Shown here: positions 25,816 through 36,200 of the stretch, piece by piece
Layout of the letters: each line of letters begins with the position of its first letter
How positions within the stretch are numbered: the first letter of the stretch is position 1
DNA from: Verrucomicrobiaceae bacterium UBA7681
GTDB lineage: Bacteria > Verrucomicrobiota > Verrucomicrobiia > Verrucomicrobiales > Verrucomicrobiaceae
Reading direction: 5' to 3'
DNA: 64,000 nucleotides
NCBI GenBank assembly: GCA_002482965.1
Contig: DLGZ01000076.1
Span: forward strand, 35,043-99,042
The notes under the pieces: generated by a model
Told to the model about the DNA's origin: nothing
The model's input: the letters and a program-made list of their open reading frames with translations, nothing else
Databases searched by the model: none
Position numbers and translations under genes: made by a program

Positions 25816-26685
25816 TCAGACTGGCTGCGCCACCCGGCTGCGATAGACCAGCGGGACGCAGTGCTGGTGCTCTCGGAACTGGCGCTGAAAGTGCGCCGGT
25901 GAAACAAAGCCGCAGTCCATGGATATCTGGCTCACCGTCAGGTCCGTCTCTGCGAGCAGGAGGCATGCACGTGCGATGCGCAGCTCATTCACATACTGCG
26001 GTACGGTGCGGCCCGTGCACTTCTTGAACAGACGGCTGAAGGCGCTTTTCCCCAGACCCACGATCGCCGCCAGATCAGCCACATAAATGGGCTCCGGCAG
26101 ATGCGCCGCGATGAACTCACAGGCCATGGTGATGCGGTCGGAAGCCCCTGGCCGTGGCTGCGGCAGCACGGAGGATGAGATTTCCCGCAGATCCTCTGAG
26201 TTTGACAGCAGGTCGAGCAGTTGCAGCAGGAGGATCACACGCTTCATGCCATGCACATGCAGCATTTCCTGGACGATGCGTGTGGCTGTCAGCCGGGTGA
26301 TACCCGTGACTACCACGCCTTGATCGGCACGTTGAAACAACCGCCGTATGGGGATCATGGTTGAGCGCTGCATCCAGTCCTCATGTCCAGGCAGTTGCGG
26401 CATGAACTGTACGACGATGGCCTCCACCTCCGTGGCTGGAACGTCTGCTGAGGGCTGGTTGCGGTAGTCGTGCGGTACGTTGGAGCCCAGCAGGACGAGG
26501 TCTCCCGGCTCGATGCGGGAGATGTTGTTGCCCACGAGTCGCTCACTGCCGCCTTTCAGCACCAGTGTGATCTCACACTCGGGGTGGTAATGCCACACGC
26601 AGCCAAAATCCTGCCCGCGCACGACCTCGCAGACCACCGGTTCGGCGGCGGCGAGTGGGGAAAGCATTTCAACGATCGGCTTCAT
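25816..26685 (-). CDS. AraC-family transcriptional regulator
   Basis: A 289-residue regulator. The N-terminal part, residues about 15-95, is a cupin-type sensing domain (HYHPECEITLVLKG, then RIEPGDLVLLGSNVPHDY). The C-terminal 100 residues carry the two AraC helix-turn-helices (VADLAAIVGLGKSAFSRLFK and VSQISMDCGFVSPAHFQRQF). The domain order and the cupin signature suggest that it senses a sugar or other small molecule. Its likely targets are nearby carbohydrate genes such as the DUF5722 gene 300 bases upstream, but this is inference. Confidence 0.93.
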   Translation of the reverse strand: MKPIVEMLSPLAAAEPVVCEVVRGQDFGCVWHYHPECEITLVLKGGSERLVGNNISRIEPGDLVLLGSNVPHDYRNQPSADVPATEVEAIVVQFMPQLPGHEDWMQRSTMIPIRRLFQRADQGVVVTGITRLTATRIVQEMLHVHGMKRVILLLQLLDLLSNSEDLREISSSVLPQPRPGASDRITMACEFIAAHLPEPIYVADLAAIVGLGKSAFSRLFKKCTGRTVPQYVNELRIARACLLLAETDLTVSQISMDCGFVSPAHFQRQFREHQHCVPLVYRSRVAQPV

Positions 26686-26988
26686 GGGCTGCGGGTGCGG
26701 AGAACTGGCAGGTTCACATGCCTGCCATCACAGATGACTGGAGCGTGAAAAACGTTCATATAACCCTTACGAATCAAAGCTGCGTGCAGAAGTTCATTTA
26801 TGGGATGAATGATTGAAGGCAGTGGCGAATTATGGAGCAAACGGAGTGTGCTGTGGAGCGGGTGAATAAACCTTCAGACAAGGCATCGGGTTGACTGCAT
26901 GGTTATGCAGCATGCGTGCCACCTCACGGCGCTGCGCCTAGGCTCCGCACAGATGTGTGTTCATCTGCAACATTCGTATCACTCCGCC
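26686..26988. other. Intergenic region upstream of araC
   Basis: About 300 bases between the DUF5722 stop and the araC start. No open frame with coding character was found. A short dyad, ctgcat-ggtt-atgcag, lies at 26895-26910, and another small one (ttcat..atgaa) lies nearer the araC gene. These could be operators, but no known consensus is recognised. Confidence 0.4.
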
Positions 26989-28212
26989 CTATTGGTCCCA
27001 CGCCTGCAAGCCAGTCACTGGCAGGAGCGAATCGGCGGTGGAGCGCCATGCCGGCGTGCCTGCTTTTTCAAAGAGTTCGTAAATGAGTTTCTTGCTGTAT
27101 GGATCAGCGACAGAGTTTGGCGCATTCCGCCATAAACCAAGCCGCAGGCCTCCCTCGTGGGCATGATCCACATGACGATGGTAAATAAAGGAGTCAACCG
27201 TGGGGAGTGTTTGAATCTTCTCCCAGGCATAGGCGTAAGCTGCAGCCTGAAGCTTTTCGCCATCGGGTGTGAGCAGTGTGTGGAAGCCCTGTTCGCTGAG
27301 GATGATGCGTCGTGGTTTGCTGTTGAATAGAAGTTCTGGCCTGTCGAGATGCCTTGGCAGTACGTCCAGATTTTTGAAGGTGACTTTGTTGGTGTTGTCA
27401 TCATGCGTGACGGTTTTGTCCGCCCAGGCGCGTGGATTGCCGAGGTCTTCGGGGTAGGGATGCCACGCGACGCTCCAGTCGAAGTCGCCACGCTCACGCA
27501 CGAGCCGGGCGAAGGTATCCAGGAATACGCGGCCAGGCGTGGCTTCTTGGGGGCTCACGTTGTGCATGCTGCTGCTCCAATGATGGTCGGAGGAGAGGTA
27601 GGTGCGGGCATTCTGCGAATGCTTGCGAATGGCCTGGTGCATGATGCGGAAGGCTTTCTCATATTCACTGGCGGCGGTTTCAAGGGGCACGGGGCCCATG
27701 TTGTTCCAGAGGAAGTGCGAATTGACCTCGTTGCCGATGATCCAGCCCCAGGCACGGCCATGGTCAGGGTGGGCACCACTCCAGCGTTCGGCCAGCATGC
27801 TCATGACGGCGTTGAGAAAGCCGCTCGTGGTGTTTACGGCCCCGACGCTGAACTTGTAATCTTTGCGATAGCCGGGATGCAGCACGATGTCATCGATGGC
27901 CGGATTCTTCGACGGATAGGCGATGATTATGAGGTAAACGAGCACGCCCTTGTCGGAGAGCGGTTTGATCTGGCGGTCCAGCGAGGTGAGGTAATTCTGA
28001 TTGAAGACGAATTCGCCGGTTTCGGGCTTCGATTTGGGATCAAACAGCGCGGTGAGATTCACATTGATCCCTGCGTGATGAATGCCGAGAGCCAGCGCAT
28101 CATCCGCCATCTGCACCTGCAGGCCCTTCTGATTCGGTGGCGTGGGAAACGGGTCAATGTTTTGCGCACAGACGATTTGCGCGAGGAGGAAGCTGAGAAG
28201 AAGATGACGCAT
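26989..28212 (-). CDS. DUF5722-type secreted glycoside hydrolase-like protein
   Basis: A 407-residue protein from the ATG at 28212, chosen for its signal peptide (MRHLLLSFLLAQIVCAQ). The rest fits a TIM-barrel glycosidase of the DUF5722 type. It has WGWIIGNEVNSHFLWN, with a possible acid/base Glu in GNEVN, and later RIILSEQGFHT, with a possible nucleophile Glu in LSEQG. The HPYPEDLGNPRAW and YHRHVDHAHEGGLRLGLW blocks are typical of the family. It probably acts on extracellular polysaccharide; the substrate is unknown. Its start codon overlaps that of a small forward Cys-rich gene. Confidence 0.82.
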   Translation of the reverse strand: MRHLLLSFLLAQIVCAQNIDPFPTPPNQKGLQVQMADDALALGIHHAGINVNLTALFDPKSKPETGEFVFNQNYLTSLDRQIKPLSDKGVLVYLIIIAYPSKNPAIDDIVLHPGYRKDYKFSVGAVNTTSGFLNAVMSMLAERWSGAHPDHGRAWGWIIGNEVNSHFLWNNMGPVPLETAASEYEKAFRIMHQAIRKHSQNARTYLSSDHHWSSSMHNVSPQEATPGRVFLDTFARLVRERGDFDWSVAWHPYPEDLGNPRAWADKTVTHDDNTNKVTFKNLDVLPRHLDRPELLFNSKPRRIILSEQGFHTLLTPDGEKLQAAAYAYAWEKIQTLPTVDSFIYHRHVDHAHEGGLRLGLWRNAPNSVADPYSKKLIYELFEKAGTPAWRSTADSLLPVTGLQAWDQ

Positions 28213-28366
28213 GAGTGACGAGTCCACCATCCTAGCCACCCCGGCGAATGAGCAAGCCCAAGCTGCCTGCGAACGCTGCGGCAAAACCGGGGCGGCGAAG
28301 TTCGGTGACGAGTTCATCTGCGATGACTGCTACGTGGCGTGCGGCTCATGCTGCGCAGGAGAGTAA
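28211..28366 (+). CDS. Small Cys-rich (zinc-ribbon-like) protein, 51 aa
   Basis: A 51-residue frame from the ATG at 28211 to the TAA at 28364-28366. The C-terminal half carries four Cys pairs or near-pairs (CERC, CDDC, then CGSCC), with the spacing of a small zinc ribbon: C20, C23, C37, C40, C44, C47, C48. The start codon shares the bases catg with the divergent DUF5722 start, so both must use one small region. No function is known to me. The compact metal-site pattern and a clean stop argue that it is real. A divergent promoter inside the DUF5722 coding start would be needed. Confidence 0.65.
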   Translation: MSDESTILATPANEQAQAACERCGKTGAAKFGDEFICDDCYVACGSCCAGE

Positions 28367-28382
28367 AGCTCGGGACTGCTTT

Positions 28383-29663
28383 TCACTCCTTTTCCGGCAC
28401 AAGCTTCATCGCCAGCTTTCTGAAATCACGCACACGGTGAAACGTTGCCGTGTCCGCATCGTGCTGATTCGGCGCGTTGATGCTTGAACGCGCGATGATC
28501 GCGAGGTCATCCCCATCCACCACAGGGCGAGCATACATGAAGGATTGTGAAATCTTGGCCGCCTGCGCGATGCAGCCCGCAGGGAACCAGTTCAAGCCGT
28601 CGAGGCTGTACTGCAGCATCAGGAATCGGCGGTCGTTTGCGCTCGGTTTGAGGTGGCCCTGTTTCAAGGCTTCTGCCTGCCAGCCGAAGATGTCCTGGCT
28701 GTCCGCCACCAGATTGGCAGTGGCCCAGAAGAGCTGGGAGGGCTCGTCACGGATGACACAGAATTTGAGCTGGCCGCCGGGCATGGCGCTGAACTGGGTA
28801 AACTTCAGATCCAGCTTAGTGCCATCGTCGGTCGCATCAAACACGGTGCATAGGCCGGCCACGGTGGGTCGCTTGAGCTTGGTGGCGGCGAGCAGGCGCA
28901 GACGGCCTTTCACTTCGATCACATTGGCTTCGAGAAACTGGTCGGGCTGGCTGGCAAACTTGGGATCGTAGGTGCCTTCGGGAGCACCGGGAAAAGTCAC
29001 AGGCTCGGAGATTCGCCATGCCTTGGGGTTCATGGGGTCGCCGGTGAGATCGCCCGCGACGAGTCGTGGGCCGCGCCGCATCCCGAAGCTCATGTCATCT
29101 GTGGCCCAGTAGATGTGCTGCTGGTTTTGCACCATGCCGGTGTGGCAGTTCCAGTAGTAGCCGGTGAACAGTGTCACCGGCGCGGACCACGTCTTGCCGC
29201 CATCATCACTGCGCAGCAGCAGCAGGTCGGCGTTGCGTTTTTTGCCCAGGCCCGCCTTGTTGGTGAAGAGGTAGAGCTTGCCACGGTCCACCCATGGGGC
29301 GGCGGAGTAGTAGGGCAGGTCGGCCTGCAACTGCCACGTCTTGCCGCCATCGTCACTGCGCAGGATGTGTGTCACGCTGTGCTCAGCACGGCGTTCTTCG
29401 CTCCATTGTTCGCGTGGAACCACCGGCACTGCCGCGATGAGAGCGCCATCGCCCAAGCGGACCAGCCCCGGACCTTCGACATAGTATTCAGGATCATCAT
29501 TGTGCCAGACCACCACATGGTCCTGGGCCAAGGGCTCAGCGGCGTGAATGCAGCACGCACTAATGAAGATCCAAGCAAGAAGTGATACGGCGCGGGGGGA
29601 GGAGGGAATGAACACGCCGCAACAACGACCTTTGAGATTCGATGTTTCAAGCAGTTCATGCAT
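28383..29663 (-). CDS. Sialidase-like (BNR/Asp-box) secreted protein
   Basis: A 426-residue protein from the ATG at 29663, chosen because it precedes a hydrophobic export signal (AVSLLAWIFISACCIHAA); a longer frame upstream has no signal of its own. Two exact Asp-boxes, SDDGGKTW, occur about 60 residues apart, with a third weaker strand later. These mark a six-bladed beta-propeller of the sialidase type. Such proteins cleave or bind sialic acids or related sugars outside the cell. The catalytic Arg triad and Tyr/Glu pair were not assigned. Its start lies 76 bases from that of the divergent acyl-CoA synthetase gene. Confidence 0.82.
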   Translation of the reverse strand: MHELLETSNLKGRCCGVFIPSSPRAVSLLAWIFISACCIHAAEPLAQDHVVVWHNDDPEYYVEGPGLVRLGDGALIAAVPVVPREQWSEERRAEHSVTHILRSDDGGKTWQLQADLPYYSAAPWVDRGKLYLFTNKAGLGKKRNADLLLLRSDDGGKTWSAPVTLFTGYYWNCHTGMVQNQQHIYWATDDMSFGMRRGPRLVAGDLTGDPMNPKAWRISEPVTFPGAPEGTYDPKFASQPDQFLEANVIEVKGRLRLLAATKLKRPTVAGLCTVFDATDDGTKLDLKFTQFSAMPGGQLKFCVIRDEPSQLFWATANLVADSQDIFGWQAEALKQGHLKPSANDRRFLMLQYSLDGLNWFPAGCIAQAAKISQSFMYARPVVDGDDLAIIARSSINAPNQHDADTATFHRVRDFRKLAMKLVPEKE

Positions 29664-29739
29664 ATCGATCCCACCAGAATGATCACAACAATGCACAACA
29701 TGCGTTGAGACGTGGTCCATTCCATTCGTAGGTTCCCGC

Positions 29740-31842
29740 ATGTCTCTCACTTCCTTCTTCCAGCCGCGCAGCATTGCTCTTGTCGGAGCCACGGAACGTG
29801 ACGGCAGTGTGGGCCGTGCGATCTGGGACAATCTGCACGGCTTTTCAGGCCCGGTGTTTCCGGTGAATGCCAGACGGGCGGAGGTTTGCGGTGCGAAGGC
29901 TTATCCGAATATTGCCGCACTGCCGGAGGTGCCAGAGATGGTGATCATTGTGACGCCTGCAACCACGGTGCCGCAGCTGGTAGAGGATGCTGGGATGGCT
30001 GGCGTGAAGGCGGTGATTGTTATCTCTGCGGGGTTCAAGGAAACGGGGCCAGAAGGTGCCAAGCTGGAAGCGGAGGTGCTGGCGGCGGCGAAGCGGCATG
30101 GCGTGCGCCTGATCGGGCCAAACTGCCTCGGTTTGATGAATCCGCATGCGGGACTGAACGCGAGTTTTGCCAGCAGTGTGGCGCAGCCAGGGAGGGTGGC
30201 GTTTCTGAGCCAGAGCGGGGCACTGTGCACGGCCATCCTCGACTGGAGCCATGATCAGAATGTGGGCTTCAGCGCGTTTGTTTCCACCGGCGCGATGGCA
30301 GATGTGGGCTGGGGCGATCTGATCCGACACTTTGGTGATGATCCGCATACGAGCAGCATCGTGATCTACATGGAGTCTGTGGGGGATGATGCGGTGGCAT
30401 TCCTGGCGGCGGCGCGGGCGGTGGCTGCGCAAAAGCCGATCGTGGTAATCAAGGTCGGACGCACGGCGGAGGCTTCGCGGGTGGCGGCTTCGCATACGGG
30501 CGCGCTGACCGGCAGCGATGCGGTGCTGGATGCGGCGCTGCGGCAAAGCGGGGTGTTGCGCGTGGATACGATTGAGGAGCTGTTCGACATGGCCGAGGTG
30601 CTGGCCAAGCAGCCGCTGCCGACGGGACGACGGCTGGCCATTGTAACGAACGCGGGCGGTCCCGGTGCGCTGGCGACGGATGCACTGGTGCTGGGTAAAG
30701 GGGAGTTGGCGGAACTTTCCCCGCAGACCATGGCGGATTTGAACGCACTGCTGCCTGAGTGCTGGAGCCACCACAATCCAGTCGATGTTTTAGGCGATGC
30801 AGACGCTGCGCGGTTTGCCCAGGCTCTGCGCATCGTAGCAGGGGATGCTGCCGTGGACGGTGTGCTGGCCATTTTGACACCGCAGGCCATGACGCATCCC
30901 ACGAACATCGCACGAGAGGTTGCGGAGATTGCGGGTGAGATCGAGAAGCCGCTGCTGGCGAGCTGGATGGGCGCGAAGAGCGTGCAGGAGGGGCGCGGCA
31001 TTCTCAATACTGCGGGGGTGCCGACGTATGACTACCCCGATGAAGCAGCGCTGGCCTTTGTGCGCATGCGCGAACACCGTCTGCGCCTGATCTGGCTGAG
31101 CGAAACACAGAGTGCCCATGCAGATGATGATGGCGAAGCTTTGCCGCTGGTGGGTGAGATGATTGACGCAGTGCTCAAGAGCGGTCGTACGCTGATGACG
31201 GAGCAGGAAGCCAAACAGCTTCTGCAAGTGGCAGGCATACCCATCGTGGAGACACGCGCGGCCTATGATGAAGAAGCGGCCGTCGCTGCAGCCGAAGCGC
31301 TGGGGTATCCCGTGGTGGTCAAGCTGCTTTCATCCACAATCACGCACAAGAGCGACTGCGGTGGCGTGCAGCTCAATCTGCTCAATGCCGCAGCGGTGCA
31401 GCATGCCTGGAGGTTGATCTGTGACAATGTCACACACATGTATGGGTTGGCTGCTTTTGAAGGTGTGACGGTGCAGCGCATGGTCACGCAGAAGGGCATT
31501 GAATTGATCCTCGGCGCGAGCACGGACGCGCAGTTTGGCCCTGTACTGCTCATCGGTGCTGGCGGGACCTTGGTGGAAGTGTTGCTGGATCACGCACTGG
31601 CCCTGCCGCCGCTCAATTACGCATTGGCACGGCGCTGGGTGGAACAGACGAGAATCGCCAAAGTGCTGCATGGGGTACGCGGCCAGCCAGCGGTGGATCT
31701 GGCTGCGCTGGATGATACACTGGTGAAATTTGCCCGGCTGGTGCAGCACGAGCGGCGCATCGTTGAACTGGACATCAACCCGCTGCTGGCGACGCCGGAC
31801 GGCATCATCGCGCTGGATGCTCGAGTGGTGGTTCGGGCGTGA
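29740..31842 (+). CDS. ADP-forming acetate/acyl-CoA ligase (fused alpha-beta)
   Basis: A 700-residue fusion of the NDP-forming acyl-CoA synthetase family, which couples acyl-CoA cleavage to ATP formation or runs in reverse. Residues 1-130 are a CoA-binding Rossmann domain (ALVGATERDGSVGRAI), about 140-460 the two CoA-ligase domains with the phospho-His region SHTGALTGSD, and about 475-700 an ATP-grasp domain (TEQEAKQLLQVAGIP, then VVKLLSSTITHKSD). No acetyltransferase domain is fused, unlike the Pat regulators. The substrate acid (acetate, propionate or other) cannot be fixed from sequence. The gene stands alone, with a 200-base gap before the efflux operon. Confidence 0.92.
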   Translation: MSLTSFFQPRSIALVGATERDGSVGRAIWDNLHGFSGPVFPVNARRAEVCGAKAYPNIAALPEVPEMVIIVTPATTVPQLVEDAGMAGVKAVIVISAGFKETGPEGAKLEAEVLAAAKRHGVRLIGPNCLGLMNPHAGLNASFASSVAQPGRVAFLSQSGALCTAILDWSHDQNVGFSAFVSTGAMADVGWGDLIRHFGDDPHTSSIVIYMESVGDDAVAFLAAARAVAAQKPIVVIKVGRTAEASRVAASHTGALTGSDAVLDAALRQSGVLRVDTIEELFDMAEVLAKQPLPTGRRLAIVTNAGGPGALATDALVLGKGELAELSPQTMADLNALLPECWSHHNPVDVLGDADAARFAQALRIVAGDAAVDGVLAILTPQAMTHPTNIAREVAEIAGEIEKPLLASWMGAKSVQEGRGILNTAGVPTYDYPDEAALAFVRMREHRLRLIWLSETQSAHADDDGEALPLVGEMIDAVLKSGRTLMTEQEAKQLLQVAGIPIVETRAAYDEEAAVAAAEALGYPVVVKLLSSTITHKSDCGGVQLNLLNAAAVQHAWRLICDNVTHMYGLAAFEGVTVQRMVTQKGIELILGASTDAQFGPVLLIGAGGTLVEVLLDHALALPPLNYALARRWVEQTRIAKVLHGVRGQPAVDLAALDDTLVKFARLVQHERRIVELDINPLLATPDGIIALDARVVVRA

Positions 31843-32041
31843 ATGGTCTCTTGTACGAAGCATATTTTACGTTGAGAGCACATGCCTCACGTAATGACAT
31901 ATGCTCATCTAAATGTGGCGGCAGCCACCTGTTTGAACGGAGAGCAGCGGAAAGTTGGCAGATTCGGTGGTTGCTTGTATTTACGTTTGCTGCGTCAGAT
32001 CAGCGGCGTCCAGAAAGGCGCTAAAAACGAATTGTTTGAGC

Positions 32042-33217
32042 ATGAATACATTTTTTAAACACCCCTTGGGTGCGCTGGCGTTGCTGCTCGCGAGTTGCGG
32101 GCGCACTCCTTCGGGGCCTTCCCCGGCCGCACCGGGACCGCCCGGCCCCATGGAAGTGGGTGTGATCACCGTTGCGACGACGCCTGTTACGCTGACGCAG
32201 GATCTGCCGGGGCGCATCTCAGCTTTTCGTGTGGCAGAGGTGCGGGCGCGCGTCAGTGGCATCGTCCTCAAGCGTCTCTTCAAGGAGGGCAGCGATGTGA
32301 AGGAAGGGCAGGTGCTCTATGAAATCGATCCCGCGCAGTATGAGGCGGCGCACGACAGCGCACTGGGAACACTGGCCAAAGCCGAAGCAGGCCTGAACTC
32401 CGCACAGCTGAAGCTGAACCGCATGAAGTCGTTGATCGATTCCCATGCCGTGAGCAAGCAGGACTATGATGAGGCCTCGGGCAGCCAGCGTGTCAATCAA
32501 GCGGAGGTGCTGCTCGGCCAGGCGGCGGTGAAGACGGCGAAAATCAATCTCGACTACACCAAGGTGACCGCGCCCATCACCGGACGCATCGGCCTTTCGC
32601 AGGTGACGGAGGGGGCTTATGTGCGGACAGATCAGGCGACCTTGCTCTCAACGGTGCAGCAGATCGACCGGGTCTATGTGGATGTGAACCAGCCCAGCAG
32701 TGACCTGCTGCGCCTGAAGGCCGCTCTTGCGAGCGGCAGGCTCAAGGCGGACGCTTCGGGACAACCGCGCGTGAAACTGGTGTATGAAAACGGCGAGATC
32801 TATCCGGAGGAAGGCACGCTGGAGGTTTCTGACGTGACGGTGAACACGCTGACCAATTCCGTCACCGTGCGGGCCGTGTTTCCAAACCCACGCAACGATC
32901 TTCTGCCCGGCATGTTTGTGCGCGCCCGTTTGGAAGAAGGCACCACGCCGGACGCCATCCTCGTGCCGCAGTTGGCCGTCACTCGCAATTCGAAGGGTGA
33001 ACCGACTGCGATGGTGATCGGAGCGGAGAGCAAGGTCGAGCTGCGGGTGCTGGAGACTCCGCGTGCTGTTGGCAATCAATGGCTGGTCACCTCCGGGCTC
33101 AAGGCGGGCGATCAGCTCATCATCAACAATCTCCAGAAGATACGTCCAGGCGCACCGGTCAAGGCGGCTCCGCAAGCTTCGGCGCAGCCTGCTCCAAACC
33201 CCAGCGCCGCCAAGTAA
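32042..33217 (+). CDS. RND efflux periplasmic adaptor (AcrA-like lipoprotein)
   Basis: A 391-residue membrane-fusion protein. The start at 32042 gives a lipoprotein signal with the lipobox LLASC (Cys19). It has a Pro/Gly linker and the family's barrel-sandwich hybrid split around a coiled-coil hairpin (VSGIVLKRLFKEGSDVKEG, then LDYTKVTAPITGRIG). It should link the inner-membrane pump to an outer-membrane channel. The pump gene begins 6 bases downstream, so the two are cotranscribed. No TolC-like gene follows, so the channel must be supplied from elsewhere. Confidence 0.93.
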   Translation: MNTFFKHPLGALALLLASCGRTPSGPSPAAPGPPGPMEVGVITVATTPVTLTQDLPGRISAFRVAEVRARVSGIVLKRLFKEGSDVKEGQVLYEIDPAQYEAAHDSALGTLAKAEAGLNSAQLKLNRMKSLIDSHAVSKQDYDEASGSQRVNQAEVLLGQAAVKTAKINLDYTKVTAPITGRIGLSQVTEGAYVRTDQATLLSTVQQIDRVYVDVNQPSSDLLRLKAALASGRLKADASGQPRVKLVYENGEIYPEEGTLEVSDVTVNTLTNSVTVRAVFPNPRNDLLPGMFVRARLEEGTTPDAILVPQLAVTRNSKGEPTAMVIGAESKVELRVLETPRAVGNQWLVTSGLKAGDQLIINNLQKIRPGAPVKAAPQASAQPAPNPSAAK

Positions 33218-33223
33218 TCCACG

Positions 33224-36200
33224 ATGTCACGCTTCTTCATCGACCGGCCTGTCTTCGCGTGGGTCATCGCCATCATCATCATGCTGGCGGGGGCGCTCTC
33301 CATCGAGAGACTGCCCATCGCTCAGTATCCGAGCATCGCGCCGCCCACCATCGCGATCATCGCGAGCTATCCCGGTGCTTCCGCGAAGACACTGGAAGAC
33401 ACGGTGACGCAGGTCATTGAGCAGAAGCTCAATGGCATTGACCATCTGCGGTACATTGAATCGGCCAGTACCTCGGACGGCACCGCGACGATCACCGTGA
33501 CTTTTGATGATGAAGCCAATGCCGACACCGCGCAGGTGCAGGTGCAGAACAAGGTCGCGCTGGCCATTCCATCGTTGCCCCAAGAGGTGCAGCAACAGGG
33601 TGTGCAGGTGAACAAATCGGTGCGCAACTTCCTCATCGTGGTCGGTCTCATCTCCACGGACGGCAGCATGACCAACACCGATCTAGCTGACTACAATGCC
33701 AGTGTGATGAAGGATCCCATCAGCCGCTTGCAGGGGGTGGGTGAGATTCAGGCCTTCGGCACGCAGTATGCCATGCGCATCTGGCTGAATCCCGACAAGC
33801 TGACGAAGTATCAGCTTTCCACGAACGATGTCATCGCCGCCGTGCGCTCTCAAAATGCGCAGATCTCCGCCGGTGCGCTGGGAGCGCTGCCCGCCACGGA
33901 AGGCCAGCTTCTGAATGCCACGGTCATGGCGCAGAGCCGCCTGCAGACGCCTGAGCAGTTTGGCGCCATCCTGCTGCGTGTCGGTCAGGATGGCTCACGC
34001 GTCTTCCTGCGAGATGTCGCACGGACAGAGCTCGGTAGTGAATCGTACAACGTCATGGCGCGCTACAATGGCATGCCTGCCAGCGGCATGGCCATCCGGC
34101 CCGCTCTGGGCTCCAATGCGCTGGAGACCGTGGACCTCGTGAAGAAGAAGGTGGAGGAGCTCTCGCAATTCTTCCCGCCGGGAGTGAAGGCCATCTACCC
34201 TTACGACACCACGCAGTTTGTGCGTATTTCGGTGGAGGAGGTGGTGAAGACGCTGATTGAGGCCGTCATCCTCGTTTTCGTGGTGATGTTCGTCTTCCTG
34301 CAAAGCTGGCGTGCTACGCTGATCCCCACCATCGCTGTGCCTGTCGTTTTGCTCGGCACGTTTGGTGTCATGTCGGCGGCGGGGTATTCCATCAATACGC
34401 TCACGCTCTTTGGACTGGTGCTCGCCATCGGCCTGCTGGTGGACGATGCCATCGTCGTCGTCGAAAACGTCGAGCGTGTGATGCAGGAGGAGGGGCTCTC
34501 GCCGAAGGAAGCCACGCGCAAATCCATGGATCAGATCAGTGGTGCGCTCGTGGGCATCGGGCTTGTGCTCAGCGCGGCCTTTGTTCCCATGGCCTTCTTC
34601 ACTGGTTCCAGTGGTGTCATCTACCGGCAGTTCTCTCTCATCATCGTCAGTTCGGTGACGCTCTCCGTGCTGGTCGCGCTGATTCTGACTCCGGCACTCT
34701 GCGCCACTTTGCTGAAGCCGGTGGCCAAGGACCACGGCATCAACAAACGTGGTCCCTTCGGCTGGTTTAATCGGGCTTTCGAGCGGACGGCGGATCGTTA
34801 TACCAGCGCGGTAGGCGTCTTTTTGAAGCACTACGTGCTCGCGCTCATTCCGTATGTCGCCATCGGCGTTGCCGTCGTTTTTCTCTTCGAGCGCGCTCCC
34901 ACCGGCTTCCTGCCGGATGAAGACACCGGCGTGCTCTTTGCCATGGCTCAGCTCCCGCCCGGCTCCACACGGGATCAGTCGGATGAAGTGCTGAAGAAAA
35001 TGGAGAAGCATTTCTTCGAGGAAGAGAAGGACGTGGTCGAGGGCGGATTCGGTGTGCTGGGTTTCAGCTTCAGTGGCAATGCGCAGAACCAGGTGCTCAT
35101 GTTCGTCAAACTCAAGCCTTGGGCGGAACGCAAACTGCCCGAGCAGAAGGTGAAGGCCATTCAGATGCGGGCATTGGGCAAGTTTGGGCAGTTCAAAGAA
35201 GCTCTCGCCTTTGCTTTCGCGCCACCCGCTGTGCTGGAACTCGGCACCGCCACAGGCTTCGACATGCGTCTCGTCGATCTCGGTGGGCTCGGGCATGAGG
35301 CACTCATGGATGCCCAGGGGCAGCTTCTCGGCATGGCCGCTAAAAACCCACTCCTTTCCTCCGTGCGCCCGAATGGACTTGCGGACACCTCCGCTTATCA
35401 GATCGAAATCGATCAGGAAAAAGCCAGCGCGTTGGGTCTCTCACTAGCAGACATCAATGCCTCCCTCAGCACCATCCTCGGCTCCACCTACATCAATGAT
35501 TTCATCGACAAAAACCGCGTGAAGCGCGTGATGATGCAGGGAGACGCCCCCTTCCGCATGCTGCCGGAGGACATCAACCGCTGGTATGTTCGCAATACTC
35601 AAGGCGGCATGGTGCCGTTCTCCGCCTTCTCCTCGGCTTCCTGGAAAATGGGATCGCCGAAGCTCGAACGCTTCAATGGTGCGCCGTCGCTTTCCATCCT
35701 CGGTGAACCCGCACCGGGCCACAGTTCAGGTGAGGCCATTGACGAGATCGTGAAGATGGCGAAGTCGCTGCCTCCTGGTATCGGCGTCGCCTGGGCTGGG
35801 CTGTCGTATGAAGAGCAGGCCTCCGGCTCCAAGGCCTCATCGGTTTACATTATCGCGCTGCTCATGGTCTTCCTTTGCCTTGCCGCACTCTATGAAAGCT
35901 GGGCCATCCCGTTCTCGGTGATGATGGACATGCCACTCGGCGCGCTCGGGGTCGTGGCCGCCACGCAATGGCGTGGCATGCCCAATGACATCTATTTTCA
36001 AATTGGCCTCATCACCATCATCGGCCTCTCCGCCAAGAACGCGATCCTGGTCGTGGAATTCGCCAAGGAGCATTTCGATCAGGGTGCCACGCTGATTGAT
36101 GCGGCACTGCATGCTGTTCGCCAGCGGCTGCGTCCTATCTTGATGACTTCCATCGCCTTCGGTCTGGGGGTGCTGCCGCTTGCCATCAATACCGGCGCGG

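Noticed and set aside
33995..35296. 433-residue reverse frame
   Set aside because: It is the shadow of the RND pump, which has full catalytic motifs; this frame shows only charged low-complexity sequence.
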